Part shown: positions 1 to 12,110 of the stretch, in pieces
How the letters are laid out: each line of letters begins with the position of its first letter
Position numbering within the stretch: the first letter of the stretch is position 1
From: Gonapodya prolifera JEL478
Taxonomy: Eukaryota > Monoblepharomycota > Monoblepharidomycetes > Monoblepharidales > Gonapodyaceae
Length of the DNA: 64,000 bases
Assembly: GCA_001574975.1 (NCBI GenBank)
Contig: KQ965744.1
Location: forward strand, 394,311-458,310
Direction of reading: 5' to 3'
The notes under the pieces: model-generated
Told to the model about the DNA's origin: nothing
Databases searched by the model: none
The model's input: only the letters and a program-made list of their open reading frames with translations
Program-made: the position numbers and the translations under genes

Positions 1-33
1 AGACTTTTAGGTGTTTTCGTTCGTTATCGCCAG

Positions 34-769
34 GACGCTTCGATGATGGCGTGCACCTTGCGTGAGTGGAATGTCTGCTTTACGATTCGAGGTCCGTGGT
101 TCTTACTCGCCCCTTTGCGACGATTCTTGACGCTCAGTCGGAGCGCTCACTACCCAATCTGAAAAGTGGGGGGTAAGTTCTTGTGCACATAATCCTGAAC
201 CGAATCCAAATCAACTTCTAACCTCACACAATATATTCCACTCACGCTCGCCCAAAGTTCTTCACAATGGGAGCCATCATCTGTGAGCATTTTACCCCTC
301 GCCTCTTGGCGGAACGTTCTCTGACCGCTCTTACCATTGACCTCGCACAGTCCTCGGCATCGTCTACGACCTCTTTGCAACACACCGCCCGGCAGCCCTG
401 GAGATCTCTGCTCACCACGGGAAAGTGTTCAACCACTTGAGCTTTTCGCTTGTCGCGCTTTGGGCGTGCTACCCCGTCGTGAGTACACACGCAACGCTTT
501 CCGTGACTTGGACAGACACGCTGAACCTCCTGTTGGGTCGGTGACAGGCTTACATCATCGGAACCACCATGCGCATCCTCTCGCCCGAGATGGAGACCCT
601 CGCGTTCCTGATTCTGGACATCCTGACCAAGGCCGCATGGGGAGGGTACCTGATTGCCCGCACGGGCGAGCTCGAGGGCCGCATGGGCAAAGTACCCGCC
701 AAGCTGGCAGAGTACCAACGCATCCGAGGCGACTCGGAGGAGACGCTGGAGGATACGATTGGCGCGTGA
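34..769 (+). CDS. Fungal opsin (microbial rhodopsin family), 3' part
   Basis: This is the C-terminal part of a seven-helix microbial rhodopsin; the gene begins left of the window. Exons read 34-61, 138-172, 258-282, 351-478 and 548-769, all joining in phase. The spliced protein contains the family's helix landmarks EKWGFFTMG and LILDILTKAAWGGYLIA. The lysine of DILTK (codon 629-631) is at the position that binds retinal as a Schiff base, so this is a true opsin rather than one of the Lys-less opsin-related proteins (Hsp30/Yro2 type). It acts in a membrane as a light-driven pump or sensor; the acceptor and donor positions that decide pumping lie outside the window. It converges on the reverse-strand gene at 996-2720. 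I see no further coding sequence in the roughly 226 bp between them. Confidence 0.85.
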
Positions 770-995
770 TTGGATGGCAGGATGGAGTAGCATTAATAAA
801 GTGACTGAGACGCTAACGTGGGATGGGATGTACATCAAAACTGTCCGCGACTTTGGAATAAGAAATAGCGCTACTTTTGGTATATTGTCCGAGAAGAAAG
901 AACGAATCAAAACGAGCTCAGGGCGCCCCAACGCCCTGTTGAGCTGTGAAAAGGGGAGGTTCGACACCAACTTGGAAGACGAGCAAGTAAAGTAC

Positions 996-2720
996 TCACA
1001 TATTAAAAGGATCACTGTAAATCTGGAAAAACGCTCGCAGCTGTGATCTGTGCCTTTCCTTGACAAGATCTTGAGAGGGAAGAATGTCGACACTCGGCGG
1101 GGGCGCGACGGGAGCTATAACAGGCTCTGGTGCCGGCCTATCGGGCACCCCCGGAGGCAGTGCGACTGGTATCGTCACATTAACGGGACCTGCTTTGGTC
1201 GCAGGCGTCTTGTAAATAACGACCGTCGTATCGTTCAAAACTGGCAGGGAACTGAAATGAATTCAACTCGATTGAAGTCGACACCCAACACATGTCCCAC
1301 CTTCCAGTCGAGGGTCGATCGCCTCAAGGTACCTCTTGCCCTCTGCAGCGTTGGAGTAAAACTTGCTCATATCAAGGTCGAAAATGAGCGAGCACATGCT
1401 AAAGTGGATCTCAACAGTAAGTACACAAAGTCGTTTCGGCGCAACCTACTCGTCAATCTCCTCAAACTTGTATGTACCCGGGAAAAACAGGACCTGGAAG
1501 CACTTTCGCATGACTTCGTCAGACGCCCGCGCATATTGCTTGACCTTGTCAAACAGCGTGGTCGACTCGGAAGTGAACGCCTGGTGCGCTGCTGTTCTTG
1601 TCATGGGCTTGGACCCGGTTTTAATGCGCACCAGTGATTTCCCTGCGTCCAGCTCCAGACTTTCGAATGGGGGATCCTCCTCCGCACCCACGACCTTCCT
1701 AAACCATGTCAGGAATGGTTCCCCAGATTCTTGCTTCCACGGGAGGTTGCTTCCCGCGGATTGAATCAGTGTCAGCAGGTCAGTGTCACGGACGCAAAGG
1801 ACCCCATATTTCAAAGCAAAGTCGTCCACAAGCGCCTCAATAAACTGTCGATTGGCAGCCCTTTGCGCATCTGTGGGATCACTCCGGTCAATCTGTGACT
1901 CAGCGGGCGTGTTCACATTGTTTGGGGTGTCCGATACGACTGGATTGTGAGGATTACGGTGTGCTCCCGTCCTCCCGTTTTCAGTCGGTCCTTTCGAAGG
2001 CGTGGTTTCAACGACCACAATCGGTGAAGCTCCCCGGGGCTGGTGGGGGCTCACTGGCTCTACTTGAACCCTTGGATACCGATTCCGACTTCTGCTGCGG
2101 CTCCTCCCTGTCCTGCTCCTTGCCCTGCTTCTGTCTCTGCTGTACTCTTTGCGAGGGCCCCGGACACGGCTGCGTGCCCTATTCGGGCTACCGCTTCCGT
2201 TTGGACTCCTACTTCTCTCACGCCTAGTCCTTCTCCAACCCCCTTCCTGGTCCGGAAGCTTCTTATACATCCCGTTTCGCAACTGCTCTAACCTATACGA
2301 ACTGTCCCTTGTGAGCAACTGAAGTGCTCTTTCGATGTCATCCTCGTGCACCGTGGTATGGGGGTTCACGTAACGGTAGGCTTGGGTGTACTGGCCAACG
2401 GAAAACGACCCCGGCGGGAAGAGCTTCCATAAAATCGTGTGCATGCTATCCTCACCAGGCGTGATGTCCCGCAGGCGAACTTCGCATACGACGAAGACGG
2501 AATCCCCGAACGTGCGATCATAAAGCTTCACAACCAGCAGACCCGAGTTCCTGGGTAGATCCCTTATAAGCCCAGCAGCGAGATCGTACAGGAAACGGGT
2601 ATCGTCAACGCTCATTTGACTATGGTGCCTCAAGCGAATGCACAGATCCTTTGCCAAATGGAAGATGCCCTCGCGACTGTGGACCTCTCGTAGCAGAGCC
2701 GTGATTACATCAATACTCAT
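996..2720 (-). CDS. Uncharacterised protein, tandem paralogue A (RS-rich middle)
   Basis: I do not recognise this family. Exons 1468-2720, 1301-1398 and 996-1240 sum to 1596 nt (531 aa) in frame. The N-terminal third aligns with the next gene (2793-4593): pattern FLYDLAAGLIRDLP..SG here, GLLDMALWKDARFPPDSG there, then LFPPGSF against LFRPGAY. A low-complexity Arg/Ser tract (RSRSRSRNRY type) follows. The second half again matches the neighbour: LVRIKTG/WVRIKSG, VLFFPGTY/MLLVPGRY, GKRYLEAID/AKRYIETMD and VVIYK/LVKVY. The first ORF meets an in-frame TAG near 1443, but homology resumes beyond it in the same frame, and a 69-bp intron (1399-1467) removes the TAG. The C-terminus is Pro-rich and has diverged from the paralogue. 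The RS tract could mean an RNA- or chromatin-linked nuclear role, which is inference only. Confidence 0.6.
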
Positions 2721-2792
2721 CCGTCAAGAGGTCGGTGGTGGTTCTAGCCGCAAGTGCGAAGGGCTGGCAAGGATAGATTGAATCTCGGCCTG

Positions 2793-4593
2793 TCAACCAA
2801 CGCCCAATCGACTGACTGTATTTCTAACTATATTTTTACCATATGTCCGCAGAAAATTTAAGAATATCGAGGGAATGGTAGTCTTTTGTCGGCCACATCC
2901 CAGTGCCACTGCCGATAACAAAACGAATTCAGCGAGATCGATCTGCAAGGAAAAAACACCGCTCACTGACAAATCCAGCGGCTCCGATGTGATTTCAAAC
3001 ATTTCCCTTATCATCGCAGCATTGAAGCGTCCGGTATTGTCGACTTCGGCTTTTCGAACGACTTGGAGCTTTTCATCCACAGATCGATACACCTTGACGA
3101 GGTCTGCAGTCTCCACAATTGCTCGACCGTCCATGGTCTCGATGTAGCGTTTTGCTTGAAGAAAGTCTGAAGAGGAGAAATTGGGGAACTCCAGTGCAAA
3201 CATGGCACTAAACAACGTCACAAGTTCAATCAGAGTGTACCTTCCAGGGACCAAAAGCATCCGGAACGCTGACCGGATCACGCCAGCGTCAGCTGATTCC
3301 AGATCACCATCCATCGCCTCCGTTATCCGCACAACATCCGCAACCAAATGCCTCCGTTCCTCGGTCTCCTGCGCTAGACGACACCCAGACTTGATACGAA
3401 CCCACCCAGGGGCTCCGGTATCAGCTAGGTCGGCAAAAGGAGGGTCGGCAACACCGTCACGAGCTAAGTCAGCGCCCACACGAGCGACGAGGTCCCAGAA
3501 GCGAGAGTGGAATGTGTGATCCCCTGAATCCAGTCGGTCAGTGTCCCAGTTGAAATCGACGAAGCGGGGGAGATCCGCTTCCCTCATGCACGCTACGTGC
3601 TCCGAGACAAAGGCGTCGAGTAAATCCTCAATCATTCGGTGATGGTGGGGAGGAGCGGCGGGGCGGGGAGGAATGGGGATGACAACCGACGAGTATATAC
3701 CAGGTTCTGTTAGAACTGTGTCAGATCCTTTCATATTTTTCATATGGTTGTTTGGTACCGCCAATGCCGAGGGTGAGTTTGGTACATCGGAGAAGCGATC
3801 CCTGCTGGGACTTCGTTGGCGCTTTCTCGGTTGGGGTCTGTTCGTCCCACGACGACGTTCTAACGACCATTTGCGTTCCACGACTTCAATCCTCGTATCG
3901 TCACGAGATTCAACCATCGGACCAAGCGCTAATTCATCGTTCTTCTCAGGAAGACCGTGCGGGAACAGGACTTTTCGCGGGATCTTAAAGCCTTTTCGGC
4001 ATCTTCCATCCGTGATATTGAAGAGATTGGGGCTCGCTGTCGCTAGCTGACTTAGCGACTCCTCCACGTCCTCGACGGTTATTTTGGAGTCCGGAAAGAG
4101 GGCCAGATAAGCGCTGTGGAACTGCGATGACATGTACGCACTGCAATTAAGGAGCTTGTGTTGAAGCAAGGGTTTGCCATATCACAATGCCGATCGCATT
4201 CGCTAAGTATTTACGCACCCAGGGCGGAAAAGGTGGTAGAGGAACCATCGGGCCTCCTCATTGTCATTGGGCCTTCTTGCCCTCAACACCGCAAAAAGAT
4301 CCCGTCGAAAGATGAACTCTCGATTTCCATAAGTGTTAGTACGATCCGAAATGACGACCTTTCCGATTCCTGAGTCGGGTGGAAACCGGGCGTCTTTCCA
4401 TAATGCCATATCGAGGAGCCCCTTGAACTGTACATCGTCGGCGGTATTCTTGAAATTCTGAACAAAGGCCATCAAAGATATTGTTAAAAGATGTAGAAAT
4501 CCGAGCGCTTACGGCTTTAATCGTAGGAATCGAGGAAAATATGCCCGAACCGTCCCCGAGCAATTCCTTCATCTTCTCAAAAACATCTTCCAT
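2793..4593 (-). CDS. Uncharacterised protein, tandem paralogue B
   Basis: This is the second copy of the unrecognised family, 72 bp upstream of copy A on the same strand. Exons 4513-4593, 4219-4457 and 2793-4140 total 1668 nt (555 aa) in phase. ATG at 4593 (MEDVFEKMKELLG) is the first good start. The order of conserved blocks matches copy A: an alpha/beta N-terminal module of about 110 residues, a basic Ser-rich linker (RKRQRSPSRDRF), a second module beginning MIEDLLDAFVSEH and ending WVRIKSG, then the LLVPGRY and AKRYIETMD blocks. The spacing of helices and short strands resembles winged-helix folds, but I cannot assign a family. Copy B lacks the in-frame stop and intron that copy A has after the VPGRY block. 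No signal peptide or membrane segment is visible. Tandem arrangement and shared layout imply a local duplication. Confidence 0.6.
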
Positions 4594-4761
4594 GGTTCGA
4601 ATCACGGAGACTGGATAAGCGACGCCTGTCTCCCGGGTTGCAGCTATTGCGTCTTATAAGGAGTGGCGGTTGCCAGCCCATTTGGTATTTTATTTGGGTT
4701 GGCAGGGGGTGGTTCATGTGACCAAAGTCATCCTCACTGTTCAGTCCACTCCATCTCAATA

Positions 4762-7652
4762 ATGTCGAACAGGGAGGCTAGGATTTCAAAGGTATGTACT
4801 TCGAAACTTTACTCGAGCGTGTTTCAATGCTCATTCTCGTCCCTTTGACCGCGCTAATTGCTGCGGGTGCGTTCCTCCCTTCAACCAACACCAGGTGAAA
4901 AACAAGAATCCTGCAGCGGTGCAGATTACCGCAGAGCAGATTCTGCGCGAAGCAAACCAGTTCCAGGAAGCGCCACCGAAAATCCCTCTGCAGAAGATCG
5001 TTGACCGGGAGGAACTGGATGAGTACAAGCTGAAGAAGCGGAAGGAGTTTGAGGACAAAATCAGGAGGAACAGGACTCATATCGGTCATTGGATTAAGTA
5101 CGCTACATGGGAGGAGAGCCAGCACGAGTATGAGAGGTGTGTTCAACCCAGTAACTTTGAACCCCGCTGCATTCAATCAATCGCTCCTGTCGACTCGTTT
5201 TTCCAGAGCGCGTTCTATTTATGAGCGCGCACTCGATGTGGACCATCGTAATCCCGCGGTTTGGATAAACTATGCCAACATGGAGATGAAGCACCGCAAC
5301 GTTAACCATGCTCGAAACATTTGGGACCGCGCAGTCGCCATCTTGCCCCGCGTGGACATGTTCTGGTACAAGTATACGTATATGGAGGAAGTGCTCGGAA
5401 ATGTCGCGGGGGCGAGGCAGGTCTTTGAAAGATGGATGACTTGGGAACCGTCTGAGGAAGCGTGGACGTCGTATATTAAGTTCGAGAAAAGGTGAGTCCG
5501 GTTTAAGGTTATCGTTGGAATACGGTGAAAGAATTTGGTGGACAATTTCATTGTAGATACAAGGAATTCGGTCGTGGCAGACAAGTCTTCGAACGCTTCG
5601 TCTCACTTCACCCTGAACCCAAGAACTGGCTCAAATGGGCCAAGTTTGAAGAAGACCAAAGTGACCTTGGTGAGCATAACTGATTGTGCTGCTGAGACCC
5701 ATCCAAACTCCCGACAAAACTATACCGTGACACTCAAACGCCCTCTTACCCAGATCGTGTCCGCGCCATCTTTGAACAATGTATCGATCACATTGACACA
5801 GTCTCTCGCCAATCGAACGACCCTTCGATCCTCGACCCTTCCATATTTGTCGCTTTTGCAAAGTTTGAGATTCGGCAGAGGGAACCGGAGCGCGCAAGAG
5901 CAATATATAAGTATGCTCTGGAACGTGTGCCCCAGGAAGGTGGCAAACTGAATGCCATCCAGGACGCATACGCGCTGTTTGAGAAACAGCATGGGGAGAA
6001 GGAGGGCATTGAGGATGTCATCACGACGAAGCGGAGGGTCAAGTACGAGGACGTGAGCAACTGTTCATTTAAAATAATGGCTGTGCCTGACGTTGATCCC
6101 CGTTCTTTTTCACTTTACAGGAGTTGAAGAAGAACTCACACGATTACGACACTTGGTTCGATTTTGCTCGGTTGGAGGAATCCGCTGGCGAGGTCGAACG
6201 CATTCGTGAGGTGTATGAGCGAGCGATCGCCCAGGTACCTCCCATCCAGGAGAAACGGTACTGGAAGCGTTATATCTACCTCTGGATCTTCTACGCAGTG
6301 TGGGAAGAGCGAGATGCCAAGGTGAGGTACATTCTACTATTCTGGTTGACCAAGAATGTCAACGTGCTCTCTCTGTTCAGGATATGCAACGTGCCAAAGA
6401 AGTCTACGAGCAATGCATAAAAATCATCCCCCACAAAAAATTCACCTTCGCCAAGGTCTGGCTCCTCTACGCCGACTTCCTAATCCGCCAAAACGACGTC
6501 ATCCTCGCTCGCAAAAACCTCGGTACAGCTTTAGGCGTGTGCCCGAAGGAAAAACTCTTCCGCGGTTACATCGAACTCGAATTGCGTCTCCGCGAGTTTG
6601 ACCGGGCACGCACATTGTACGAAAAGTATCTGGAGTGGAACCCGGCCAACTGCTATGCATGGATTAAGTACGCAGAGCTGGAGCGGATGCTGGGCGATAC
6701 TGATCGAGCGAGGGGCATATTTGAGATCGCTGTGCAACAGCCCACATTGGACATGCCCGAGGTGCTCTGGAAGGGGTTCATCGACTTTGAAGTGGGCGAG
6801 GAGGAGTGGGAGAAAGCCAGAGAACTGTACGAAAGGCTGCTCAAAAGAACGGAACATGTCAAGGTATGCTGGGAGAACTCAAGAGTTACAGTACTGTGAT
6901 AATGGAAACTTCACCTATCAACATCTTTCTACAAAGGTTTGGATATCGTTCGCCAACTTTGAGGCAACTGCGACGGATGTGGATCCTCCCGAACGCTTAG
7001 AACATGCTCGACGTATCTTCGACCGGGCACAAAACGTCTTGAAACGAAAGGGCCCAGACTCAAAGGAAGAACGTGTCGTACTTATGGAATCGTGGAGGGA
7101 ATTTGAGCGGACGTACGGGGATGCTGATTCACAGGGCAAGATCGAAGCGAAGATGCCGAAAGTTGTTAAAAAGCGGCGGAGAGTCGAGGACACAGGTGCT
7201 TGGGAGGAGTACATGGATTATGTGTTCCCCGACGATGAGGCAGAACAAAAGCCGGCACTGAAGCTCTTACAGATGGTGAGTTGTACCAGATAAACAGAAC
7301 CATCGCTCAAAGGCTAACTACTGATAAAACTTTCAAGGCGCACTTGTGGAAGCGACAACAACAGCAGAGGTCATTTGTTCCCGCCTCATCAAATGAAGAC
7401 GACGATGATGCCCCGCGTGAGGGTAACGCCAGCTCCGGGCGGAGCATGCTGGGCGTTGGTGGGATTTTTGGTGAAGCGTTGGAAGAAGCTCGAATGGAGG
7501 AAGCCCGAAACGAAGAGGAAATGGACATTGGTGACATCGATGAGGCTCAGGAAGAGGAGGAGGGTGGGTCGCACGAGGGAAATGGGGATAAAGAGAATGG
7601 GAATGGGGGCTCTGAAATGGACACTGATGAAATCAATGGTCGAGAACGATAG
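4762..7652 (+). CDS. CLF1: Pre-mRNA splicing factor Clf1 / crooked neck (HAT repeats)
   Basis: Nine exons (4762-4791, 4895-5136, 5207-5491, 5557-5669, 5754-6052, 6121-6321, 6381-6863, 6937-7275, 7338-7652) give 768 aa with every junction in phase. The N-terminus reads [19 protein letters not shown], a hallmark of crooked neck/Clf1. It is followed by a long series of HAT repeats with the usual W..Y..E..R..ERAL spacing, for example [31 protein letters not shown] and ARELYERLL. The acidic C-terminal tail is rich in Glu, Asp and Gly. Clf1 is a scaffold of the Prp19-associated (NTC) complex and is needed for spliceosome activation in the nucleus. The neighbour WDR83 starts only 72 bp downstream on the same strand. 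Length and repeat content fit the family. Confidence 0.95.
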
Positions 7653-7724
7653 TTTGTGATTTTTATGTAATGAAGACTTCGTTTTGCATTCGTCCGCGAA
7701 CTCGCTTTCACCACGGACAAATGA

Positions 7725-8957
7725 ATGTCATCCATTCCATCTGCTGAGCTGAAGACGTTAAATGGACATACAGGAGGCCCTGTTCATGTCTGTCGCTTCA
7801 ACAATGACGGCAATTATGTTCTCACTGGTGGACATGACAAGACCGTGAAGTTGTGGAATCCCAATTCCGGACTCTGCATAAAAACTTACACGGGACACGG
7901 GTGGGAAGTTCTAGGACTTGCAGTGTAAGATCGTACGACCCGACTGTGAAGAACTGCAATTGACTTATTCACTAACTCCACCAACATCGAATCAACAACC
8001 TAATACCGTCCAATCTCACTGAAAACGGGATAGTGCGCATGATAACGCTCGTTTTTGCTCCGGAGGAACCGATAAATCCGTGATTCTGTGGGACATTGGG
8101 ACCGGGCGAATCATTCGTCGCTTCAATGGACATTTTCGAAAAGTGAACACCGTCGAATTTAATGCCGACGCTACAGTCATTGCATCGGGGTCGTATGACG
8201 CGACTGTTAGACTATGGGACGCGAGGGCGCAGAGCAAGATTCCAATTCAGATCGTGGAGGGTCCGTACGGGCCAAAAGACGACGTTACCAGTCTGAAAAT
8301 CATGGGGTCGGAGATGTTGGTGGGGTGAGCATTCGTCTGTAGTTGCTGGCAGTCTCTCCTCCGGTTGTATCACCAGTGATCCCCCCACCGTAATGGCATC
8401 ACAGTTCCGTCGATGGTTACATTCGAAATTATGACATTCGAGCAGGGAGAATATATGCCGATAACATTGGGAGTGAGTCATGAGACAATTATAACGAACA
8501 GAAAGATGGTGTTTCTCAATCTTTTTACGCTCACAGGCCCGGTCACTTCGGTTCAATTCTCTCATGATACAAACTGTATCTTAGCGTCGAGTCTTGACGG
8601 TGTCATCAGACTGTTTGACAAGTCGAATGGGGAGCTCCTTGCCGAGTATGTTATGATGCTTCATTGTTGTGCTTTGTCAGACAAGATAATCGCCTATATA
8701 GCTTCAAAGGCCACAAGAACACATCATACCGCGTACCTTCCTGCTTGACGCCGACCGATGCACATGTTGTCTCAGGCTCTGAGGATGGCAGGGTTGTTTT
8801 TTGGGATTTAGTTGATGGGAAGCTTGTGCGTGAGCTCCAACAGTCGCAGGAGGGACGGACTGTTACTGCTTTAGATGTGCAGCCTGTCAAAGATGCAGCG
8901 GTTCCATTGGTGGTTTCCGGTTCGGCAGATGGTACAGTCAAAGTCTGGGGTCGGTGA
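7725..8957 (+). CDS. WD40 protein WDR83/MORG1-like
   Basis: Five exons (7725-7924, 8034-8324, 8405-8472, 8537-8645, 8681-8957) make 314 aa, the normal size for WDR83. The protein is essentially one seven-blade WD40 propeller: LTGGHDKTVKLWN, FCSGGTDKSVILWD, IASGSYDATVRLWDA, VDGYIRNYDIRAG, SSLDGVIRLFD, VSGSEDGRVVFWD and VSGSADGTVKVWG. Blade order and the VDGYIRNYDIRAGR block match WDR83 (MORG1), a scaffold found with ERK-pathway components in animals and in spliceosome C complexes. It lies directly after the splicing factor Clf1, consistent with but not proof of a splicing role. The donor at 8646 (GTATGT) was chosen because it keeps the blade 5-6 linker (LYSFKGHKNTSYR) in frame. Confidence 0.88.
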
Positions 8958-9455
8958 TCCAAATATGTAATTCCAAGAGATGAAACTAATTTTCAACAAC
9001 TAAATTTAAATGACGCGAATGACGTGAAAGTGCAATGACGCGAGACGAGGACCAGAAATAAGGGAGGAAGGGATGAACTCCGATTCCGATTTCTCAATTG
9101 TTCGAACATTTGAACGTTCGTGCGCCATTTGCTGCCATCAAGGCCCCAGACTTCTCCCTGCGCTTTCCCATTTCTTTTCAATCACCGCTCGCCTCTCGTT
9201 TGGACCTGGGAACGTCGGCTACTCTCAGCGTTGGTTCTTGCTGACACAATCGGCACCATCCCTTCATCCCAAGGCAACAATTGCGCTCTTGATCCGTTCG
9301 TTGTAGTGGCGGGAGATCGCACGACGCCCATTGTTCGACGAATCGCATCCTTGATAGCGCAGCTCAATTCCACATCTTCACCTTCTTTATCGAACCTTGC
9401 CGCCAATTCATTGCACTCCATTACCCTGCGGTCTTTGCCTCTTAGACAAAATCAG

Positions 9456-11997
9456 ATGAACGTTCTTGTTTACACGGGGCCCGGGACGGCCAGGTCCTCT
9501 GTTGAACACACAATGGCAACATTAAAGGAGCTCCTTGGTTCCGCTTACGATGTAATGGCGGTTGACGCCAAAACCATACTGTCGGAGCCATGGCAAGACT
9601 CAGCAGCAATGTTGGTCATCCCGGGTGGAAGGGACATACCATATGTGAAGGAACTCGGGCCAAAGGGAACAGAGTATGTGGGCTGAAAGCTCAGCATTCA
9701 ACCCATTATAACCTAGTCTCGTTTATTTTCCCACGACAGGCTCATCTCGAACTACGTCCGTAAAGGAGGACGCTACCTTGGTATCTGCGCTGGAGCGTAC
9801 TTTGCCTGCAGTCGCCTCGAGTTTGAGCGTGGCCGCAAGTACTACGAGGTCATCGGCAATCGCGAACTGTCCTTCTTTAGAGGCACGGCGAGGGGTAGTG
9901 CCTTCCCAGGCTTCGTCTACGACAGCGAGGAAGGCGCGAGAGCGGTTCCCATCCAGGTTGTTTCGATGGGTGCTTCTGGCAACTTAGGAACAGCAGAGGA
10001 GTCCAATATCTCAACACTGAACATCTACCACAATGGTGGCTGCTTCCTCGTTCCGAACCCGGAAAACGTGGAGTCTGCTGACGACCCCCAAGAGGTTATC
10101 GCAACATATGAACAAACTGTTTTCGACGGAACCAAAAATGCCCCTGCCATCGCCCTTTGTAGAGTTGGTCGTGGTCTTGCTCTGATAACGGGGGTTCACA
10201 TCGAGTTCAATGCCGAATTGTTTGCCCGCGCTCAGACAGACTCTCGACTGGACCCAGGTGTGATACCGGAGCTGCTTAAAACAGAGCAAAAGCGGCGTGT
10301 ATGGTTAAGCAGCGTTTTCCGAAAGATGGGACTTTGGGCGGAGGGGCCTGTGCAGCCAAGCTCTTTGGAATCAGGTGTAAAAAGCACGGATTCCAGCGAT
10401 CGCCTCACGCTGCTGGAGCGCGCTATTGCTGCGGGTCCAACACAGATTTTCGACTCACTCGCACTCGTAGCCAACATGGACACTACTGGCTTGCGTGTTT
10501 CTGGGGCTGGAGTGGTCTCTCAATATGGGTTTCCTCCCGTGTCCACTCAGCACTTGAGTTTCGAAACTTCTGGAGCTGGAGAAGCGTTTATGGACCGACT
10601 CTACGAAAGAGCTGAAGCGCGAACAATTGGGTCGGACACTATTCGCGTGTTTGGTGACCTTACTTACGAGATCGAGTTCTTGGAAGTGAGGGATTCAGCG
10701 AAGTCGAGCGATCAATCCCGAGTGGAGGAGCTCATTCGAGGGCTCCGATTAATGGATATCAAGCAACAGCATGCCGAAGCGCGAGCAGCACAGAAGCAAA
10801 CTTCGCACGTAGGATCCATCCTCAACACAGTGGCCTCCGCCCCTCTCGGGAAAAAGCAAAATGTATCAGTTGTAGTACATCGCAATGGCTCCCCACCCTC
10901 GAGTGTGACTCCAGGATTTGATCACTCACAATACTGGAGCGAAGTCCGGGCGATCGAGCGTAAATATGGTGACGCTGTACCTAAGCTTCGACTGGGCAGA
11001 GCGCTGTGGTATGGTGAAGTGTTACCGAGTACTCAGACGGTTCTTGACAGGTAGGTTGATTCCTCGAAGTGCACTGTCTTGTTCTGACACCCACGCAATC
11101 GCAGGAACCCCAAATTTGCCTCTCTCCTTCGCGACGGGTTTACGACTGTCGCCACTCACCAAACAGCAAGTCGTGCGCGAGGTCGAAACTCTTGGATTTC
11201 TCCTGTTGGCTGTCTTCAATTTTCTTTCCTTCTTCGCCACCCTCGAGAAGCGCCTCCCGTCGTTTTTGTGCAGTATATAGTGGCAATTTCTACAGTGGAG
11301 GCTGTAAGAAGCTTTCCTGGGTGCGAAGATCTCCCCGTTGTGGTCAAGTGGCCAAATGATGTGTATGCGTACGAATGGGTCGACGAGAAGGATGAATCGG
11401 GGTGCCCCATCCGCAAGAGAGTCCTTAAGAAGCTAGGTGGGATTTTGGTCAATTCAAGCTATGTTGACAACCAGTTCGTTCTCGTGGCGGGTGAGTGCCC
11501 CGCTTCTTTTGATGCTTCCAATGCCCGAAGGTCACATTTGTATCTTAGGTCACGGTCTTAATGTCTCAAACCGCCACCCTTCCACCTGCCTCAATACGTT
11601 GCTGGAGCAGCTTCCTCCTTCCAAAATACGGAGAGAGCCATTCACACAAGAGAAAGTTCTTGCGCACTTCTTCCATCATTTTGCACGTCTTTACACCCTT
11701 TATCGGGAACGCGGATTTCAACCCCTCTCTGAACGATACACCAAGTGGTGGATCCACCAAAATCAAGAAGTTGGAGTGGAGGGGCTGAAAGGCAAATGGA
11801 AAATCGTCGGTGTGGACTCCGGCGGTCACTTGAGATGTCGCAAAATTGCTGGAGAACATGATGATGTGATGGTTGGTGACGGTGAGACAAGTGCTGTGGT
11901 TGCAGGGAGAACAAGTGGAGAGGATGAAGAGGTTCTCCTTGGCCCTGACGGAAACGGATTTGACATGATGAAGGGATTGATTGTACAGAAGCGATAG
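9456..11997 (+). CDS. BPL1: Biotin-protein ligase (holocarboxylase synthetase)
   Basis: Exons 9456-9673, 9740-11050, 11105-11490 and 11549-11997 encode 787 aa in frame. The N-terminal third is the glutamine-amidotransferase-like domain of fungal biotin ligases (MNVLVYTGPGTA, LVIPGGRDIPYV, GGRYLGICAGAYFA). The C-terminal third is the catalytic domain: ATHQTA, KWPNDVYAYEW, KLGGILVNSSYV and GHGLNVSN, followed by the small C-terminal beta domain. The enzyme makes biotinyl-5'-AMP and transfers biotin to a lysine of acetyl-CoA and pyruvate carboxylases. The biotinyl-AMP loop, usually GRGRG.N.W, reads SRARGRNSW here, so two glycines are replaced. The frame stays open upstream to 9120, leaving room for an N-terminal extension, but MNVLVY is the customary start in the family. 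Confidence 0.93.
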
Positions 11998-12110
11998 TAG
12001 CGTATTTGCAAACGTTAGAGGCGATGCGGTGCTCGACCGTCACTGGCGGCCCGGCTCACTAAGTTTTACCAAGTTTGACATCAAAGTGCCAGGCAAAATC
12101 GCAAACCGTA

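Noticed and set aside
242-1093. 283-aa open frame on the minus strand opposite the opsin
   Set aside because: It runs antisense across well-supported opsin exons and has no recognisable domain.
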